Positions 16,380-28,200 of a stretch of DNA of 64,000 bases are shown here, piece by piece. The first letter of the stretch is position 1, and each line of letters starts with the position of its first letter. The position numbers and the translations under genes were made by a program. Below the pieces are notes generated by a model. That model did not search any database. It was given only the letters and a program-made list of their open reading frames with translations, and was not told where the DNA came from. The stretch is taken from contig NZ_JABXJG010000002.1 in NCBI RefSeq assembly GCF_013375535.1, forward strand, positions 1,116,001 to 1,180,000, written 5' to 3'. Source of the stretch: Sphingobium sp. 15-1 (lineage in GTDB: Bacteria; Pseudomonadota; Alphaproteobacteria; Sphingomonadales; Sphingomonadaceae).

Positions 16380-18554
16380 ATGGGGGAAGTATCTTTGCGC
16401 GCGCTGGCATTTGGCGCGCTTGCCCTGGCGCAACCGGCGCTGGCGCAGGAAATGCCGTCGGCCGATATTGTGGTGACCGCCGCCAAGCGGTCCGAAAATG
16501 TCCAGTCGGTGCCGATTTCCGTGTCCGCGATCGGTGGCGACAGTCTGGCGAAGTCGCGGATCAGCAATGTCGACAGTCTGGTCACCAAGGTGGCCAATCT
16601 TCAACTGACGTCGATCGTGGGCGACAATACGCCGATCTTCGCCCTGCGCGGCGTGTCCATGTCCGACTACAGCCTTAACCAGTCCAGCCCGGTCGCGACC
16701 TATTATGACGAAGTCTATAAGGGCAATTTCGCCTTTCTGGGCGTCGCCATGTACGATCTGGAGCGCGTCGAAGTGCTGCGCGGGCCGCAGGGCACGCTTT
16801 ATGGCAAGAACACCACTGGCGGCGCGGTGAACATCATCAGCCGTGAGGCGAAGCTGGGCGAGACCAGCGGTTATATCAATCTCGGCTACGGCAATTATAA
16901 CCGCTATGAAGCGAATGGCGCGGTCAACGTGCCGCTGGGCGAGAAGGCGGCGCTGCGCGTGGCGGGCACTTTCGCGCGGGCGGACGGCTGGTTCAAGAAT
17001 GTCGTGCCGGGCATGCCGGACCTGGCCAGCACCCGCGAATATGCGGTGCGCGGCACGGTGAAGGCGGAGCCGGTGGAAGGGCTGACCTTCGTGCTGCGGG
17101 CGTCGACCAGCTATCAGAATCCGCGCAATTACGGCATCTATGCCCAGCCGGAGGCGCTCAACCGGCCCGGCCTGTCTCGCTGGCAGATCGCGTCGGATGT
17201 GCCCGACCGGCGGCGGGCGCGGACGACGTCGGTGGCGCTCACCACCAATCTCGACCTCACCGATGCGCTGGCGCTGACCAGCATCACCTCCTATGACCGG
17301 GGCAAGCTGTTCTTCCGGGAGGATACGGACGGCACGGCGACCAGGCTGCTGGAAATCCCCTATTATGACAAGGCGAACCAGTTCGCGCAGGATCTGCGGA
17401 TCACCAGCGACACTGGCGGGCCGTTCGACTTCATATTGGGCGCTTATTTCAACCGGGAAAAAGTGTTCAATCGCACGGCCTTCGAAATCGCTACTGATGT
17501 CGACGTCAATGAAGACGGCGTGATCGACGCGCAGGACTGTGCCGACGGCTTGCCGGTCGCCTGCAAGGTCCAGAATCAGTTCGATCAGGTGAAAAAGAGC
17601 TATGCGATCTATTCCGACCTGAAATATAAGATTGGCGAAGCGGTGACGCTGCGCGGCGGTCTGCGCTACACCCATGATACGGGGCGGCAGAACGGCTTCA
17701 TCTCCCAGGCGCTGGGTGTCGACAACAGCCTGGTCCAGACGCTCATTCCCCTGTCCAACCTGCGGTTCAAGAAGAATAATTTTTCCGGCAAGGTCGGCGT
17801 CGATTACAAGCTGGCGGACGGCAATCTTCTTTATGTCAGCGTCAGCCGGGGGTATCGCGCGCCCAGCTTCAACGCGCAGGCATTCTTCGATCCCTCGGAA
17901 CTGTCGGTGGCGAAGGCGGAACAGGTCACCTCCTATGAAGTCGGCGCCAAGACGCAATTCTGGGATCGGCGCATCACGTTGAACATGGCTGGTTTCTATT
18001 ATGATTATAAGAACCAGCAGTTCATCAACGTCGATCCGTCGAGCGCGGCGCAGACCTTGCTCAACATCCCCAAGTCGCGCATCTATGGCGGAGAGGCGGA
18101 ATTGACCGTGCGGGCGGCCGATATGCTGACGTTGCGCGCGGGCATGGGTGTGCTGTCGGCCAAGATCAAGCAAGGGACGGTCAGCGGCGTCGATGTCGGC
18201 GGCAACCGCCTGTCCAACGCGCCGAGCCTGACGCTGAACGGCGGGATCGACTGGACGGCGGTGGAGGGCGGCTTCGGCGCTATCTCGATCCATCCGGAAA
18301 TCGCCTATCAGTCGAGCCAATATTTTGAGGTGTTGAACATCCCTCGCCTTCGCCAAAAGGGCTATGCGCTGGTCAGCGGCCATATCGATTGGGAAAGCGC
18401 CGACGGGCGGTTCAACGCCTCGCTCTGGGCGAAGAACCTCACCAAGAAATTCTACTTCACCTCGCGGGTGGATCTGCTCGCGGGCTTTGGTTTCGACTAT
18501 AATCACATCGGCAATCCACGCAGCTATGGCGTGAGCGTCGGCGCGAAATTCTAG
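16380..18554 (+). CDS. TonB-dependent receptor of the amine-dehydrogenase operon
   Basis: The protein has 724 residues and starts 15 bp after the cytochrome, with AGGAGGG upstream. A signal peptide ends 'PALAQ', followed by a TonB-box-like 'DIVVTAAKR'. The plug (about residues 45-150) includes 'VEVLRGPQGTLYGKNTTGGAVNI', and the barrel ends 'GVSVGAKF' with the terminal phenylalanine. An acidic loop near residue 380 (D-V-D-x-N-x-D-G-x-I-D-A-Q-D, nt about 17500-17540) has the spacing of an EF-hand/dockerin calcium site, unusual in a receptor. Co-transcription with the dehydrogenase suggests it imports the amine substrate or a metal/cofactor; which one is unknown. Confidence 0.9.
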   Translation: MGEVSLRALAFGALALAQPALAQEMPSADIVVTAAKRSENVQSVPISVSAIGGDSLAKSRISNVDSLVTKVANLQLTSIVGDNTPIFALRGVSMSDYSLNQSSPVATYYDEVYKGNFAFLGVAMYDLERVEVLRGPQGTLYGKNTTGGAVNIISREAKLGETSGYINLGYGNYNRYEANGAVNVPLGEKAALRVAGTFARADGWFKNVVPGMPDLASTREYAVRGTVKAEPVEGLTFVLRASTSYQNPRNYGIYAQPEALNRPGLSRWQIASDVPDRRRARTTSVALTTNLDLTDALALTSITSYDRGKLFFREDTDGTATRLLEIPYYDKANQFAQDLRITSDTGGPFDFILGAYFNREKVFNRTAFEIATDVDVNEDGVIDAQDCADGLPVACKVQNQFDQVKKSYAIYSDLKYKIGEAVTLRGGLRYTHDTGRQNGFISQALGVDNSLVQTLIPLSNLRFKKNNFSGKVGVDYKLADGNLLYVSVSRGYRAPSFNAQAFFDPSELSVAKAEQVTSYEVGAKTQFWDRRITLNMAGFYYDYKNQQFINVDPSSAAQTLLNIPKSRIYGGEAELTVRAADMLTLRAGMGVLSAKIKQGTVSGVDVGGNRLSNAPSLTLNGGIDWTAVEGGFGAISIHPEIAYQSSQYFEVLNIPRLRQKGYALVSGHIDWESADGRFNASLWAKNLTKKFYFTSRVDLLAGFGFDYNHIGNPRSYGVSVGAKF

Positions 18555-18655
18555 AGCAGCCGATCCGATTGCATCAGTTCGGCTGCTCTAGGTCTTTGGT
18601 TGTTGCGTTTTCCGAGTCAGCAGCTGTTCCACCTGCTTCGAAAACGCTTTTGGAG
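18552..18655. repeat. Palindromic intergenic element (stem-loop, possible terminator)
   Basis: A perfect 12-bp stem, TAGAGCAGCCGA (18552-18563) and its complement (18579-18590), encloses a 15-base loop. It begins in the receptor's stop codon. Downstream is a second imperfect palindrome, GTTTTCC...GAAAACGC (18608-18650). This two-part layout resembles the RIME/Bru-RS-like palindromic repeats scattered in alphaproteobacterial spacers. It could attenuate transcription between the receptor and aldehyde dehydrogenase genes. Confidence 0.55.
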
Positions 18656-18664
18656 GAGAGGATG

Positions 18665-20064
18665 ATGGCTGACTATAAGCTGCTGATCGGCGGCGAACTG
18701 GTCGAGGGCGACCATGAGATGGCGGTCGTCAACCCCGCGACGGGCGAGTCCTTTACCACCGTCGCCCGCGCTTCGGCACGGCAGGCGGATGAGGCCATCG
18801 CGGCGGCCAAGGCGGCGCAGCCCGACTGGGCGGCGGTGCCCTTTGCGCAGCGGCAGGCGAAGCTGGTGGCGCTGGCCGACGCCGTGGCGGCCAATGCGCC
18901 GGAGCTGGCGCGGCTGCTGACGCTGGAGCAGGGCAAGCCGCTCCCCGAAGCGCAAGGAGAGGTGGCGTGGACAGAGGGTTTTCTGCGCCATTACGCGACG
19001 CTGGAACTGCCCGACCGGGTGATCCAGGATGACGCGGCGGGCTATATAGCGGTCAAGCACAAGCCGCTGGGCGTAGTCGTGGGCATCATCGCCTGGAACT
19101 TCCCGCTGCTGGTCGCCTGCTGGAAGATCGGCCCGGCGGTGCTGGCGGGCAACGCCATCGTGCTGAAGCCCGCGCCGACGACGCCTGCTACCGCTCTGGC
19201 GCTGGGCGCTTTGTGCCGGGAGATTTTCCCGGCTGGGGTGGTGAATATCATCACTGATGCCAATGATCTGGGGCCGCATCTCACCGCCCATCCCGATGTC
19301 GCCAAGATCGGCTTCACCGGCTCCACCGCCACGGGGAAGCGGATCGCCGCCAATGGCGCGGACAGCCTGAAGCGCGTGACGCTGGAACTGGGCGGCAACG
19401 ATCCGGCGATCGTGCTGGAGGATGTCGATGTGCGCGAAACGGCGAAGGCGATCTTCGGCAATGCATTTCTGAATTGCGGGCAGGTGTGTCTCGCGGTGAA
19501 GCGCGCCTATGTCCATGCCGATATTTACGACGCCATGTGTGAGGAGCTGGCGGCGCTGGCGGAGGCCGCGATTGTCGGTGACGGTTTGGAACAGGGAACG
19601 CAGATCGGGCCGATCCAGAATGCGATGCAGTTCGAGAAGGTGAAGGGTTTCCTCGACGCCGCCAGGGCTGAAGGCAAGATCGTCGCCGGCGGGCAGGCGA
19701 TGGAGCGGGCAGGCTATTTCATCCAGCCGACCATCGTGCGCGACGTGACCGACGGCATGACAATCGTGGATGAGGAGCAGTTCGGCCCGATCCTGCCGGT
19801 CGTGAAGTTCGACGATGTGGACGATGTGATCGCCCGCGCCAATGCGTCCGACTATGGGCTGGGCGGATCGGTCTGGTCGGCGGACGTCGGGCGGGCGTCG
19901 GAGATCGCCGCGCGGATCGAAAGCGGGCAGGTCTGGGTCAACCAGCATCTCGCCATCGGACCGCATATCCCGATGGCGGGCTTCAAGAATAGCGGCCTTG
20001 GCGTCGAGCAGGCCGAGGAGGGGCTTGCCGAATATACCCAATTGCAAGTCATCAACATCAAGCG

Positions 20065-20068
<4 letters not shown>
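18665..20068 (+). CDS. NAD(P)-dependent aldehyde dehydrogenase
   Basis: This cytoplasmic ALDH superfamily enzyme has 467 residues. The ATG at 18665 (or 18662) follows GGAGGAGAGG; an in-frame start at 18569 lies inside the palindromic element. Motifs: '[24 protein letters not shown]' (cofactor-binding and oxyanion Asn), '[12 protein letters not shown]', '[10 protein letters not shown]' (general-base Glu) and the nucleophile C275 in '[11 protein letters not shown]'. In this operon it would oxidise the aldehyde released from the amine. Its stop overlaps the acyl-CoA synthetase start. Confidence 0.9.
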
Positions 20069-21685
<1,617 letters not shown>

Positions 21686-21696
<11 letters not shown>

Positions 21697-22477
21697 CGTG
21701 AGCGGCCCGCAGGCCTATTTTCTGCGGACGGAGGATGGGCATTTCATGCCCACGCGGCATGTCGGCGGCGCCTGGAATCTGGCCGAACAGCATGTCGCGC
21801 CCGCGATGGGCCTGCTGATCGACGCGATCGAGTCGGATCACGCAGCGCGGCGGACGGACCGGTTGCAGGTTGCGCGCTTGTCCTATGATATTTGGGGCAC
21901 GATTCCGATGGAGGCGGTCAGCATCGACGTGACGGTGCTTCGGCCAGGGCGGACCATCGAACTGGTGGAGGCGCGGCTTTGCCATGGCGGCCGCCCGGCC
22001 ATCCTCCTGCGCGCATGGTTGACGCAAGCCTATGACAGCGCGGGAATCGCGGCGGTCCGTTTTCCTGCCATGCCGCCGCCGGACGCCATGCCCGCCTGGA
22101 GCCCCTCCAGCCTGTGGCCTGGCGGCTTCATCGCCAGCGTGGAGGTGCGGCGCGCTCAGGAACAGCCGGGCCGCGCCCGCTGCTGGGTCCGCTCGCCCCT
22201 GGCCCTGCTGCATGGGGAAGCCGTGTCGGAAACGGCGCGGACGATGGGCCTGGTCGACATCGCCAACGGCCTGACCCCGCTGGTTTCGCCGGCGGAGGTC
22301 GCCTTCCCCAATCTCGATCTCACCGCCCATTTCTTTCGGCAGCCGAAGGGCGAATGGATCGGTCTGGATATTTCCGTGTCGGGCGGCGCCCTGGGGATCG
22401 GCCTCACGCACAGCATTCTGCACGATGCGGATGGACCGGTGGGCGCCATCTCCCAATCGTTGACGATAAGGCCCTAA
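21686..22477 (+). CDS. Acyl-CoA thioesterase-like (TesB-type double hot-dog) protein
   Basis: The protein has 263 residues and resembles the thioesterase-like family with two hot-dog folds: '[26 protein letters not shown]', '[19 protein letters not shown]', '[29 protein letters not shown]' and '[20 protein letters not shown]'. The start is uncertain: TTG 21686 overlaps the synthetase by 11 bases, while GTG 21698 would follow its stop. It probably trims or proofreads CoA thioesters made by the preceding ligase. It is the last gene of the operon. Confidence 0.75.
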
Positions 22478-22573
22478 AGCCACCGAAACATACGCGTCAC
22501 CAGGCGACCCAGACTGCTGCATGGGCGGGAAAAGCGTTCGACTAATGAATTCTAATAGTTCCCCCAGCATTGC

Positions 22574-22601
22574 TTGTGAGACTTATCTCTACCAATAAAA
22601 T
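22574..22601 (+). promoter_or_regulatory. Putative promoter of the ABC binding-protein unit
   Basis: TTGTGA (22574-22579) and TAAAAT (22596-22601), 16 bases apart, occur in an AT-rich spacer between the thioesterase-like gene and the small ORF at 22636. This is a prediction from sequence only. Confidence 0.4.
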
Positions 22602-22635
22602 AGATAAACGGGAAATTTCTGCCGGAAGGACGAAT

Positions 22636-22770
22636 ATGAACCCGTTGCGTTTCCTGATCCTATGCTGGAGCCGCTTGCGCGATGCCGCCCGTCGCGAATT
22701 TCTGCGCGATCCCGATGTGATCCTGTTTGATCGGGCAGCGCCGGAGCGGGAAAGTCTCAGTGGTCGCTGA
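22636..22770 (+). CDS. Small ORF (44 aa) upstream of the ABC binding protein
   Basis: ATG 22636 follows GGAAGGA with good spacing. The product starts with a short hydrophobic helix ('PLRFLILCWSRLRDA') and continues with a charged tail rich in Arg, Asp and Glu. Its stop overlaps the GTG start of the binding-protein gene by 11 bases, so the two would be translationally coupled. I do not recognise it. It may be a leader peptide that controls the downstream gene or a small membrane protein. Confidence 0.5.
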   Translation: MNPLRFLILCWSRLRDAARREFLRDPDVILFDRAAPERESLSGR

Positions 22771-23749
22771 AGGCTGGTCGCGGCGCGGTTTTCTGGCGGC
22801 TGGGGCGGCATCCGGCCTGCTGCTGTCGGGATGCGGCGCGAGTCGGGATTCCCGGCCCCGGCTCCGCGTGTCGATCACCGGCAAGGGGGAAGGCGACACG
22901 CGGCTGCTGTTCAAGGCGGCCGGCATCGCGCCCAAGGGTTTCGACCTCGCCTATAGCGAATTCCAGTCCGGTCATCTGGTGGTGGAGGCGCTGAATGGCG
23001 GTTCGCTCGATTTTGGCGGGATGAGCGAGATACCGCCGATTTTCGCCGCCGCCTCGACGATCCAGAGCTTCCGGCAGATCGCCGTCGCCCATGGCGACGT
23101 CAACAACCAGGTGGTGCTGGTGCCGAGAGGCTCCAATGCGCGCTCCATTGCCGATCTCAAGGGCAAGCGAGTCGGCTATGTGCGGGCCACCACCTCCCAA
23201 TATTTCCTGATCCGGATGCTGGAGGAGGCGGGGCTGGGCTGGGACGACATCACGCCCGTCGCCATGGGCGTTTCCGATGGCGCGGCGGCCTTTTCCCAAG
23301 GATCGCTGGATGGCTGGGCGATCTACGGCTTTCCCATCCAGCGGGCGGTGGCGACGGAGGGCGCCCGGATATTGCGCACCGCCTACGGCATATTGTCGGG
23401 CAATTATCTGGTGTCGGCCCATGTCGACGCGCTGGCCGATCCGCAATTGTCGGAGATCATCCGCGAATATCTGGCGCTGGTGCAGCAGGCCTATGGCTGG
23501 GCGGCGGCGAACAAGGATGAATGGGCAGGCATCATCGCCCAGGACATCGGCGTCCCCCGCGACTATGTGGCGGACCAGTTCAAGCGCCAGAGCGCGAGCT
23601 ATGAGCTGCGTCCCGTGACCGATGCGGCCATCGCTTCGCAGCAGCAGGTGGCGGACCTCTTCTTCGCCCAGAAGCTGTTGCCCAAGCCCGTCGACGTGCG
23701 ACCCCTCTGGGACAAGCGGTTCAACGATTCCATACCGAAAAGAGGCTGA
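22760..23749 (+). CDS. ABC transporter substrate-binding lipoprotein, SsuA/sulfonate type
   Basis: The protein has 329 residues from GTG 22760; TTG 22727 is an alternative. The leader combines a twin-arginine motif (SRRGFLAAG) and a lipobox (LLLSGC). The mature part has the NMT1/SsuA-like fold: 'VVEALNGGSLDFGGMSEIPPIFAAAS', 'VNNQVVLVPRGSNARSIADLKGKRVGYV', 'TSQYFLIRMLEEAGLGWDDI' and 'SQGSLDGWAIYGFPIQ'. This family binds sulfonates, sulfate esters or similar anions for ABC uptake. No permease or ATPase genes follow; the next gene is a broken acyl-CoA-dehydrogenase-like flavoprotein of the kind often found with sulfur-scavenging genes. The transport operon is probably truncated. Confidence 0.85.
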   Translation: MVAEGWSRRGFLAAGAASGLLLSGCGASRDSRPRLRVSITGKGEGDTRLLFKAAGIAPKGFDLAYSEFQSGHLVVEALNGGSLDFGGMSEIPPIFAAASTIQSFRQIAVAHGDVNNQVVLVPRGSNARSIADLKGKRVGYVRATTSQYFLIRMLEEAGLGWDDITPVAMGVSDGAAAFSQGSLDGWAIYGFPIQRAVATEGARILRTAYGILSGNYLVSAHVDALADPQLSEIIREYLALVQQAYGWAAANKDEWAGIIAQDIGVPRDYVADQFKRQSASYELRPVTDAAIASQQQVADLFFAQKLLPKPVDVRPLWDKRFNDSIPKRG

Positions 23750-23754
23750 AGATC

Positions 23755-24054
23755 ATGGCCAGCCAGGCATTTGTTCCTGAAACCCCGTCCCTTGCGCCGA
23801 TCGGCCCCGAACGGCTCGACCGCATCACCCGGCAACTGGCGGAAACCGCCGAAACCTATGACCGGAGCGCCGAATTTCCCCGCGCCAATTTCGACCTGTT
23901 GGGGCGGGAGGGGCTGATCGGGCTGACCGTGCCGGTCGAATATGGCGGGCGCGGCGCGTCCCTCTCCGAAGCGTTGCGCGTGCTCGGCGCCGTGGCCAAG
24001 GGGGAGCCGTCGACGGCGCTGATCCTGTTCTATTACCCAAGTAATAGGACCTAA
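23755..24054 (+). pseudogene. Acyl-CoA dehydrogenase-like flavoprotein (SfnC type), N-terminal fragment
   Basis: Five bases after the binding protein, ATG 23755 opens a frame with the N-terminal helical domain of acyl-CoA-dehydrogenase-like proteins ('AETAETYDRSAEFPRANFDLLGREGLIGLTVPVEYGGRGASL', 'VLGAVAKGEPSTALILF'). Homology ends at about 24037, where AT-rich foreign sequence begins and a stop follows. About 300 residues are lost. SfnC/DszC-like flavin enzymes act in organosulfur scavenging, which fits the upstream sulfonate-type binding protein. It belongs to a different subgroup from the fragment at 11387, so the two are not halves of one gene. Confidence 0.8.
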
Positions 24055-24462
24055 AGTTTCATGTATTTGGGGAATAAGGGTTTCCTGCGGACATTCCAAA
24101 ATTGTCACCCGATCGAATAGTCTAAGGGATATTGCCGTTTCTTCGGGGACATGGGGAGGAATGAGATCATAGTCGAAAGTTGACATTGAATTTACTTCTT
24201 TGATTATAATTGAATATATTATTTTATCAGATTATTTTCAATATAGAGCTAACGGTAACATTTTCTCCAATGTCATCTTTGCCTCAGTATCTCTCACGAG
24301 ACAAAGTGGGCAATGCAAACTGGGAAACGTCGTTGCTGCCTCACGCAGATCATAGATTGTGCCCGATAAGCCGTAAATCGCGACAATATATTTCAGCACG
24401 ACAGGCTGTCTCGAAAGCGCCAAAAAAGCTGGCTACCGGTTGGAGTGGTCACAGCGCGACGC
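24038..24462. other. AT-rich insert with no intact gene
   Basis: Base composition drops sharply from about 24040 to 24300, for example in the TATATTATTTTAT stretch near 24225. On the minus strand an ATG at 24186 with AAAGAAG upstream opens about 48 codons of protein-like sequence ('STFDYDLIPPHVPEETAISL') before it runs into antisense acyl-CoA dehydrogenase. This may be the N-terminus of an unidentified acquired gene. Nothing else is recognisable. Confidence 0.5.
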
Positions 24463-24770
24463 TCGTAATGGGTGTTATCCTCTGTACCGCGGAGCGGTTC
24501 AACAGCTATGATCTGAACGCCAGTGTCGAAGGCGGCATCATCGCCGACAAGTTGTTCTTCCGCCTGAGCGGTCGCGCCTATCATACCGATGGCCAGTATC
24601 AGGACTCAGTCTATTCCGACGCGCGCCTCGGCCGCCGCAACACCAAGTCGATCAGCCTCAGCCTGCTCGCGGAGCCGACCGATAATCTCAAAATTCGGTT
24701 CTTCGGCGTTTACTGAAACGACAGCGATGGCCTGCCGGCCAATACAGCTGAGAGCAATAAATCGAGACGA
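24463..24770 (+). pseudogene. TonB-dependent receptor fragment
   Basis: About 80 codons encode early barrel strands of a TonB receptor ('RFNSYDLNASVEGGIIADKL', 'RLSGRAYHTDGQYQDSV', 'TKSISLSLLAEPTDNLKIRF'). An in-frame TGA at 24714-24716 interrupts it, and 'NDSDGLPANTA', a typical continuation, follows before homology fades. Plug, start and C-terminus are missing. Confidence 0.7.
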
Positions 24771-25029
24771 GACGCATTTTGATCAGGCTTCGCACTTCTG
24801 TCTTTTCGTGACCGCAATGTCTCATGCCCAAGGCGCAGACTGGGCAGGCATCGTCACAATAGCAGGGTTCTGCTAAACAGGCTGCCAGCGATGATGCCGC
24901 GGAATCGTCGTGACCGCCTAGCGGTGCGAACATCGCCGGCAGTATGTGCCTGTCACCGGCGGCTCCTGCAGATGGGGGCCATCCCAATAGTGGCCCTGGC
25001 CCACCAATCCCAAGCGCTTCATTGCCGCC

Positions 25030-25284
25030 ATGCTCGCATCGACTGCCATGGTCAAGGTCTTCGGTCAGGCTCAGTCCAACCTTTCCGGCCTTGCGCTCGC
25101 TGCGGCGGCGGGTTTCTTCACCAATGCCGGCGTCGCCGCTCTTTATTTCATCATTGCACTGTGCTTCCCGATCTCTGTCCGGGGCGGCAGCACCGGCGTC
25201 GTCATAGGCATCGCTCTTGGCGGGGCAGTATTGGGATCGATCATTCACGGTTTCCTGTTCAGCCTCAATCAATGGAAATCGTGA
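25030..25284 (+). pseudogene. MFS transporter C-terminal fragment
   Basis: About 84 codons show the last three helices of an MFS permease ('ALAAAAGFFTNAGVAALYFI', 'VRGGSTGVVIGIALGGAVLGSIIHGFLFSL'), of the aromatic-acid/H+ symport type. The upstream part (24890-25030) is scrambled. It overlaps the end of the dnaE2 pseudogene by 16 bases on the opposite strand. Confidence 0.6.
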
Positions 25285-28200
25285 CTGCGGATCCGCGCAA
25301 TTTCGACTTGCTCCGTCGCTGTTCCGAAGAACGGTGAAGCCAGTGTCCGTGCTTTGGAAAAAGCGGGATCGCGCGGATCGGGACCGCCGCCATGGCTAGC
25401 CCCATCGCCGCGCCCCGGCACGACTGTGAAGTCCGCGCGTCCCACAGAGCGGAGCATCTCATCATGGTCGATGATCCGGTCGCAGATGATGTGGATGACT
25501 TCGCCCTCCTTCTGGAGTCGGCCTCGCATGGCGATCATGGAGGCGGACATGACCTGTCGCCGGTAGATTTCGAACCGGTCCGGCCAGAGTATATGCCCTG
25601 AGCGACCCCGGTCTCGTCCTCGATCGTCACGAACAGCACACCTTTCGCCGAGCCGGGCCGCTGGCGGACCAGGATAACGCCGGCGACTTCGATGTTGCGG
25701 CCGTCGCGGATCGACGTGAGATCGGCGCAGCGCACGATCCGCATGGCGTCGAGCTGGGGGCGCAGGAAGCTCAGCGGATGATTGCGGAGCGAGAGCTGCA
25801 GCGAGCGATAATCCTCCACCACCTCACGGTCTTCGGTCATCGGCTGGAGCGTGACCGACGCCTCTCTGCCTTCTGGCGAGAATTTCCCTTCACTTTCGTC
25901 GGCCGCAGCGAAGAGGGGGAGGGGCGCTTCGCCCAGACCCTTGACCTTCCAGAGACCTGTCGTCGATCCTGCGCGATACAGGCAAAGGCATCGGCCTCGG
26001 CGAGCCGCTCGATCGCGGCACCGTGAAGATTGGCGAGGCCGCGCACCTGCCGGAACCCCAGGCGCACGGCCCTGTATTGGCCGCGCGCCGGTTCGAGCGT
26101 GCAATCCCAATGGCTATGATTGATCGACACCGGACGGACCTCGACGCCATGCTGCCGCGTATCGCGCACGATCTGGGCGGGCGCGTAGAAGCCCATGGGC
26201 TGGGCGTTCAGGAGCGCGGCGCAGAAGACGTCGGGATGATGATGTTTCATCCAGCAGGAGGCATAGGCGATCTTGGCAAAACTCGCCGCATGGCTTTCGG
26301 GAAAGCCATAGCTGCCGAACCCTTCGATTTGCTTGAAGGTGCGTTCGGCAAAATCCTTGGGGTAGCCCCGTGCGATCATGCCGTTCACCAGCTTGTCGTA
26401 AAAATGGCTGACGCCGCCCGTCAACTTGAAGGTCGCCATGGCGCGCCGCAACTGGTCGGCTTCGGCCGGCGTGAAGCCGGCACCCACGATCGCGACCTTC
26501 ATCGCCTGCTCCTGGAAGAGCGGTACGCCCAGCGTCTTCTTGAGGACCGCTTCGAGCTCAGGCTTGGGATATTCAGGCACCTCCTTGCCTTCCCGGCGGC
26601 GCAGATAGGGATGGACCATGTCGCCCTGGATCGGGCCGGGCCGGACGATCGCGACCTCGATCACGAGATCGTAGAATTCTTTCGGCTTGATCCGCGGCAG
26701 CATCGACATCTGCGCACGGCTCTCGATCTGGAAGACGCCCAGCGTATCTGCCCGCTGGATCATGGCGTAGACGGCCGGGTCGTCGTGGAGATCGGCCATC
26801 CCAACGCGTAGGCCCTTATGCTCATCCAGCAGGTTGAAGGCGCGGTTCATGCGACCCAGCATGCCAAGGCCCAGCACATCGACCTTCATGAACTTCAAGG
26901 CGTCGATATCGTCCTTGTCCCATTCAATAATCTGCCGGTCTTCCATCCGTGCAGGCTCGATCGGCACCAGATCATCGAGCCGGTCCTGGGTCAGGACGAA
27001 ACCGCCGGGATGCTGCGAGAGATGGCGCGGTGTGCCGATGAGCTGGCGGGAAAGCTCAAGCGTCAGCTTCAGGCGATGATCGTCGGCATTGAGATTGACG
27101 CTCGTGATCTGCTCGTCGGTGATGCCATCCATCGACCAGCCCCAGACCAGACCGGCCAGCATTTTCGTCGAATCGCGCGGCAAGCCCAACGCCTTGCCCA
27201 CCTCCGCGACCGCGCCACGGGTGCGATAGCGCGTCACCACAGCCGTCAGCGCAGAACGGGTGCGGCCATAGGTCTCATAGATCCACTGGATGATTTCTTC
27301 GCGCCGCTCATGTTCGAAATCAACGTCGATATCCGGCGGCTCCTTGCGCTCGCCCGAGACGAATCGCTCGAACAGCAGCTCATGCTTGATCGGATCGAGA
27401 GCATATAGCAGACGCAGCTGTTCGCCGCCGAGCCGCGCCCCTGGCAGAGAATGCCGCGCCTCCGGCTCTCGGGGACGATCGAATTTACCGTCAGAAAATA
27501 GGGTGCGTAACCGAGCTGGTCGATCAATCAGAGTTCATGAGCGATCTGCTTGGTGTAGGGCTCGGGTAGCCCATCGGGAAACATCCGCTTGGCAGCCGAC
27601 TGGGTGAGCGCGGCGAGCGCCTGCTGCGCCGTGCGGCCCTCCATCACCTGCTCATAGGGATATTGATACTGGATTTCGTCCAGATCGAACTGGCACAGGC
27701 CGGCGATGTCGGCGCTGGCCTGGATCGCATCGGGAAAGGCGATAAAGCGCCGCTCCATTTCCACGGGTGATTTGAGGTTCCGGTCCATATAGCGCTCGCG
27801 CTTGAACCCGAGACCGTCGATCGTCGTCTTCTCCCGGATCGCTGTCATCATATCCTGGAGGGGCCGGCAGTAGGGTGAATGGTAGAGAATGTCGCCGGTC
27901 GCCACGCTGCGGACATTCGTCGATCGCGCCATCTCATCGAGCCTGTGGAGCCGCGACATGTCGTCGGGTCGGCGGCGCAGCGCGAGCGCCATATGGGCAC
28001 GCGATCCGAACGCGGTTCGCAGATCAGCGAGATGAGCGCGCGTCACGCTGTCGGGCTCGTCTGGCACGAGGATGGCAATCTGTCCCTCAGTATGAGCGAT
28101 GACATCGGCCCATTCGAGCAGGCAGCAGCCCTTGCCGCCGCGCGACGTGCCAACAGAAAGCAGCCGCGTCAGGCGCGACCAGGTGGGGCGGTCCGTTGGA

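Noticed and set aside
15840-18506. 888-codon open frame on the minus strand
   Set aside because: It is antisense to the TonB receptor and cytochrome genes, rich in Arg/His/Gln and without any domain; it reflects high GC codon bias of the real genes.
24688-25272. 194-codon minus-strand frame
   Set aside because: It is a shadow of the MFS remnant; no ribosome-binding site or recognisable domain.
27528-27530. In-frame TGA in dnaE2 as a possible selenocysteine codon
   Set aside because: DnaE2 has an acidic residue here, there are three further frameshifts, and no SECIS-like structure is evident.
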